Positions 62,812 through 64,000 of a DNA stretch of 64,000 bases are shown piece after piece; within the stretch, counting starts at the first letter, position 1; each line of letters begins with the position of its first letter. Source of the stretch: Peptoniphilus stercorisuis (GTDB taxonomy: Bacteria; Bacillota; Clostridia; Tissierellales; Peptoniphilaceae). Under the pieces are notes generated by a model. That model ran no database searches. It was given only the letters and a program-made list of their open reading frames with translations, and was not told the origin of the DNA. Location: NCBI RefSeq assembly GCF_017874395.1, contig NZ_JAGGLJ010000009.1, forward strand, positions 1 through 64,000. The letters are read 5' to 3'. The position numbers and the translations under genes were made by a program.

Positions 62812-64000
62812 ATGAAAGAGAAAAAAGAAAGAATTAAAAGAGAACCTAGTTTCTTATTAGCACTACTTCCAATTGCAGTTATGATTTTATTTTTAGGTGT
62901 AGGCTATGGAGTTATGGGTTTAAGGGCTGAGATTTTAATCTTAATGTCAACAGTTGTAGCAGGATTAATTGCAGCATATTTAGGTTATACTTGGGACGAT
63001 ATTATTGAATCTATTGTTGGAAAACTATCTAAGACAATGCCAGCTATATTAATTCTAATTATTGTAGGATTTTTAATTGGTACATGGATGATTGGTGGAA
63101 CTATTCCAATGATGGTTTATTATGGTATTAAGGTTATTTCACCAAAATATTTAATAATAACATCTTTTTGGGTTACTGCTTTTGTTTCTGTTGCGACAGG
63201 AACTTCATGGGGTTCAGCTGGTACTATTGGTGTAGCACTTATCTTCCATGAGTAGATTTCTATAATCTTTATCATGATGTTCAGCTGGTACTATTGGTGT
63301 AGCACTTATGGGAGTTGCATCAGGAATTGGAGCACCACTTCCAGTAGTATCAGGAGCTTATTTTGGAGATAAATTATCACCACTTTCAGACTCTACAAAC
63401 CTTGCACCAATTGCAGCAGGAACAACACTTTATGAACATATAGGTTCAATGCTTTATACATCAATACCATCTTTTATTATTGCTAGTATCGTTTACTTTG
63501 TAGTTGGTCTAAAAATTGATGTTGGAACAGTTGCAACACCTGAAAAGGTTACTACAATTTTAAGTACTTTAGAGGAATTATTTAGTTTTAATATTTTAAT
63601 TATACTTCCAGTAGTAATAGTTCTTGCAGGTTCTATTATGAAAAAACCAACTATTCCAGTTATGCTTTTTGCAAGTATTATAGCTATGTTTAATGCAGTA
63701 TTTTTCCAACACTTCACATTACAACAAGCTTTTACATCTGCACTTAGTGGATTTGATACAGAAATGCTTCTTCAAATTGGCTATGATCCTGCTAATTTAA
63801 TAGGAGATTTAAATGTATTATTAAATCGTGGTGGAATGGAATCAATGCTTGGCGTTACACTTCTTGCTTTTTGTGCTTATGGTTTTGCTGGAACAATTTC
63901 TGTTACAGGATCACTTGATATAGTATTAAGTAAATTTATGAAATCAGTTCATTCAATTGGTGGACTTATTACAACAACATTAATTACAACATTTATTACA
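62812..64000 (+). pseudogene. nhaC: NhaC-type Na+/H+ antiporter gene interrupted by a 67-bp repeat-flanked insertion (runs past window end)
   Basis: The first part (62812-63255, 147 codons) begins KKERIKREPSFLLALLPIAVMILFLGVGYGVMGL and reaches the NhaC core VATGTSWGSAGTIGVAL, then meets TAG. A 31-bp sequence (63212-63242) is repeated at 63279-63309 with a 36-bp spacer. Past the second copy the protein resumes in another frame (MGVASGIGAPLPVVSGAYFGDKLSPLSDSTNLAPIAAG) with no stop to the window end. Removing 67 bp restores GSAGTIGVALMGVASG exactly. NhaC exchanges Na+ for H+ or, in MleN-like members, malate/lactate with ions. AAAGGAGG precedes the ATG. It may be a pseudogene, a phase-variable gene or an assembly error. 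Confidence 0.85.
63212..63309. repeat. 31-bp direct repeat with 36-bp spacer inside nhaC
   Basis: Copies at 63212-63242 and 63279-63309 are identical. The offset of 67 bp is not a multiple of three, so it shifts the frame. The spacer holds the in-frame TAG and does not resemble NhaC coding sequence. Confidence 0.95.

Noticed and set aside
1-64000. CRISPR array, tRNA or rRNA genes, insertion sequences or prophage
   Set aside because: No regularly spaced repeats, cloverleaf-like or rRNA sequence, transposase or phage structural gene was seen; the holin-like protein alone is not evidence of a phage.

Overview
The window is a very AT-rich chromosomal segment from a low-GC Gram-positive anaerobe. 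It carries a Firmicutes-type replication origin: rpmH-rnpA-yidD-yidC-jag and mnmE-mnmG-rsmG run leftwards, and dnaA-dnaN-yaaA-recF-gyrB-gyrA run rightwards. A flavodiiron/ferredoxin operon and an FNR-type regulator suggest anaerobic life, and an S-layer-homology protein suggests a Gram-positive envelope. No sporulation gene is visible except a SigF/SigB-like partner-switching cluster. A Tissierellia/Peptoniphilaceae-like coccus fits, but that placement is inference; no rRNA gene is present to test it.

Layout. 1-580: AT-rich non-coding DNA with degenerate ~95-100 bp repeats. 580-2839: a CD-NTase-fold protein with substituted catalytic acids, rlmH and a thiol peroxidase. 2973-4686: an ATP-grasp ligase and a small membrane protein, both transcribed against replication. 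4695-8495: a parAB region with three identical 16-bp CACGTG palindromes (candidate parS, also shaped as terminator stems), a PhzF-like protein and a DnaA-box cluster. 8505-10627: acetyltransferases, a B3/4-domain protein and a MarR regulator. 10734-17106: the conserved left side of the origin. 17107-19024: oriC flanking dnaA. 19025-27915: dnaN to gyrA, then an anti-anti-sigma / degenerate anti-sigma / sigma cluster and a membrane protein.

28091-43436 is accessory DNA. It holds an S-layer-homology pseudogene with two in-frame stops, a MarR/MATE efflux pair, a second SigB/F-type sigma factor, a DUF975 membrane protein, an HNH/methyltransferase/pentapeptide-repeat operon, oleate hydratase, and a three-gene AAA ATPase / propeller-like / VWA system. 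43457-49437 (minus strand) is a dlt-like wall-acylation operon. It has an extra GNAT gene, an AlgI-sized MBOAT, and a DltD-type SGNH domain fused to a polysaccharide deacetylase.

49576-53122 is an FNR-type regulator followed by a NO/O2 detoxification operon (DUF1858, flavodiiron protein, DUF438/PAS protein, ferredoxin). A perfect FNR box and a 23-bp terminator stem that overlaps the next operon's promoter and ribosome-binding site lie between them. 53143-59996 is an AraC-controlled L-fucose operon (isomerase, FGGY kinase, mutarotase, aldolase, permease). 60237-64000 holds a LacI-type regulator, a xylulokinase and an NhaC-type antiporter gene broken by a 67-bp insertion that carries a 31-bp direct repeat.

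Most genes point away from oriC. The exceptions (2985-4686, the DUF975 gene, the dlt operon and the AraC gene) are head-on to replication. The least explained items are the AAA/propeller/VWA trio, the CD-NTase relative without its catalytic residues, the dlt fusion operon, the promoter-in-terminator arrangement at 50258-50340, and the repeat-flanked insertion in nhaC.
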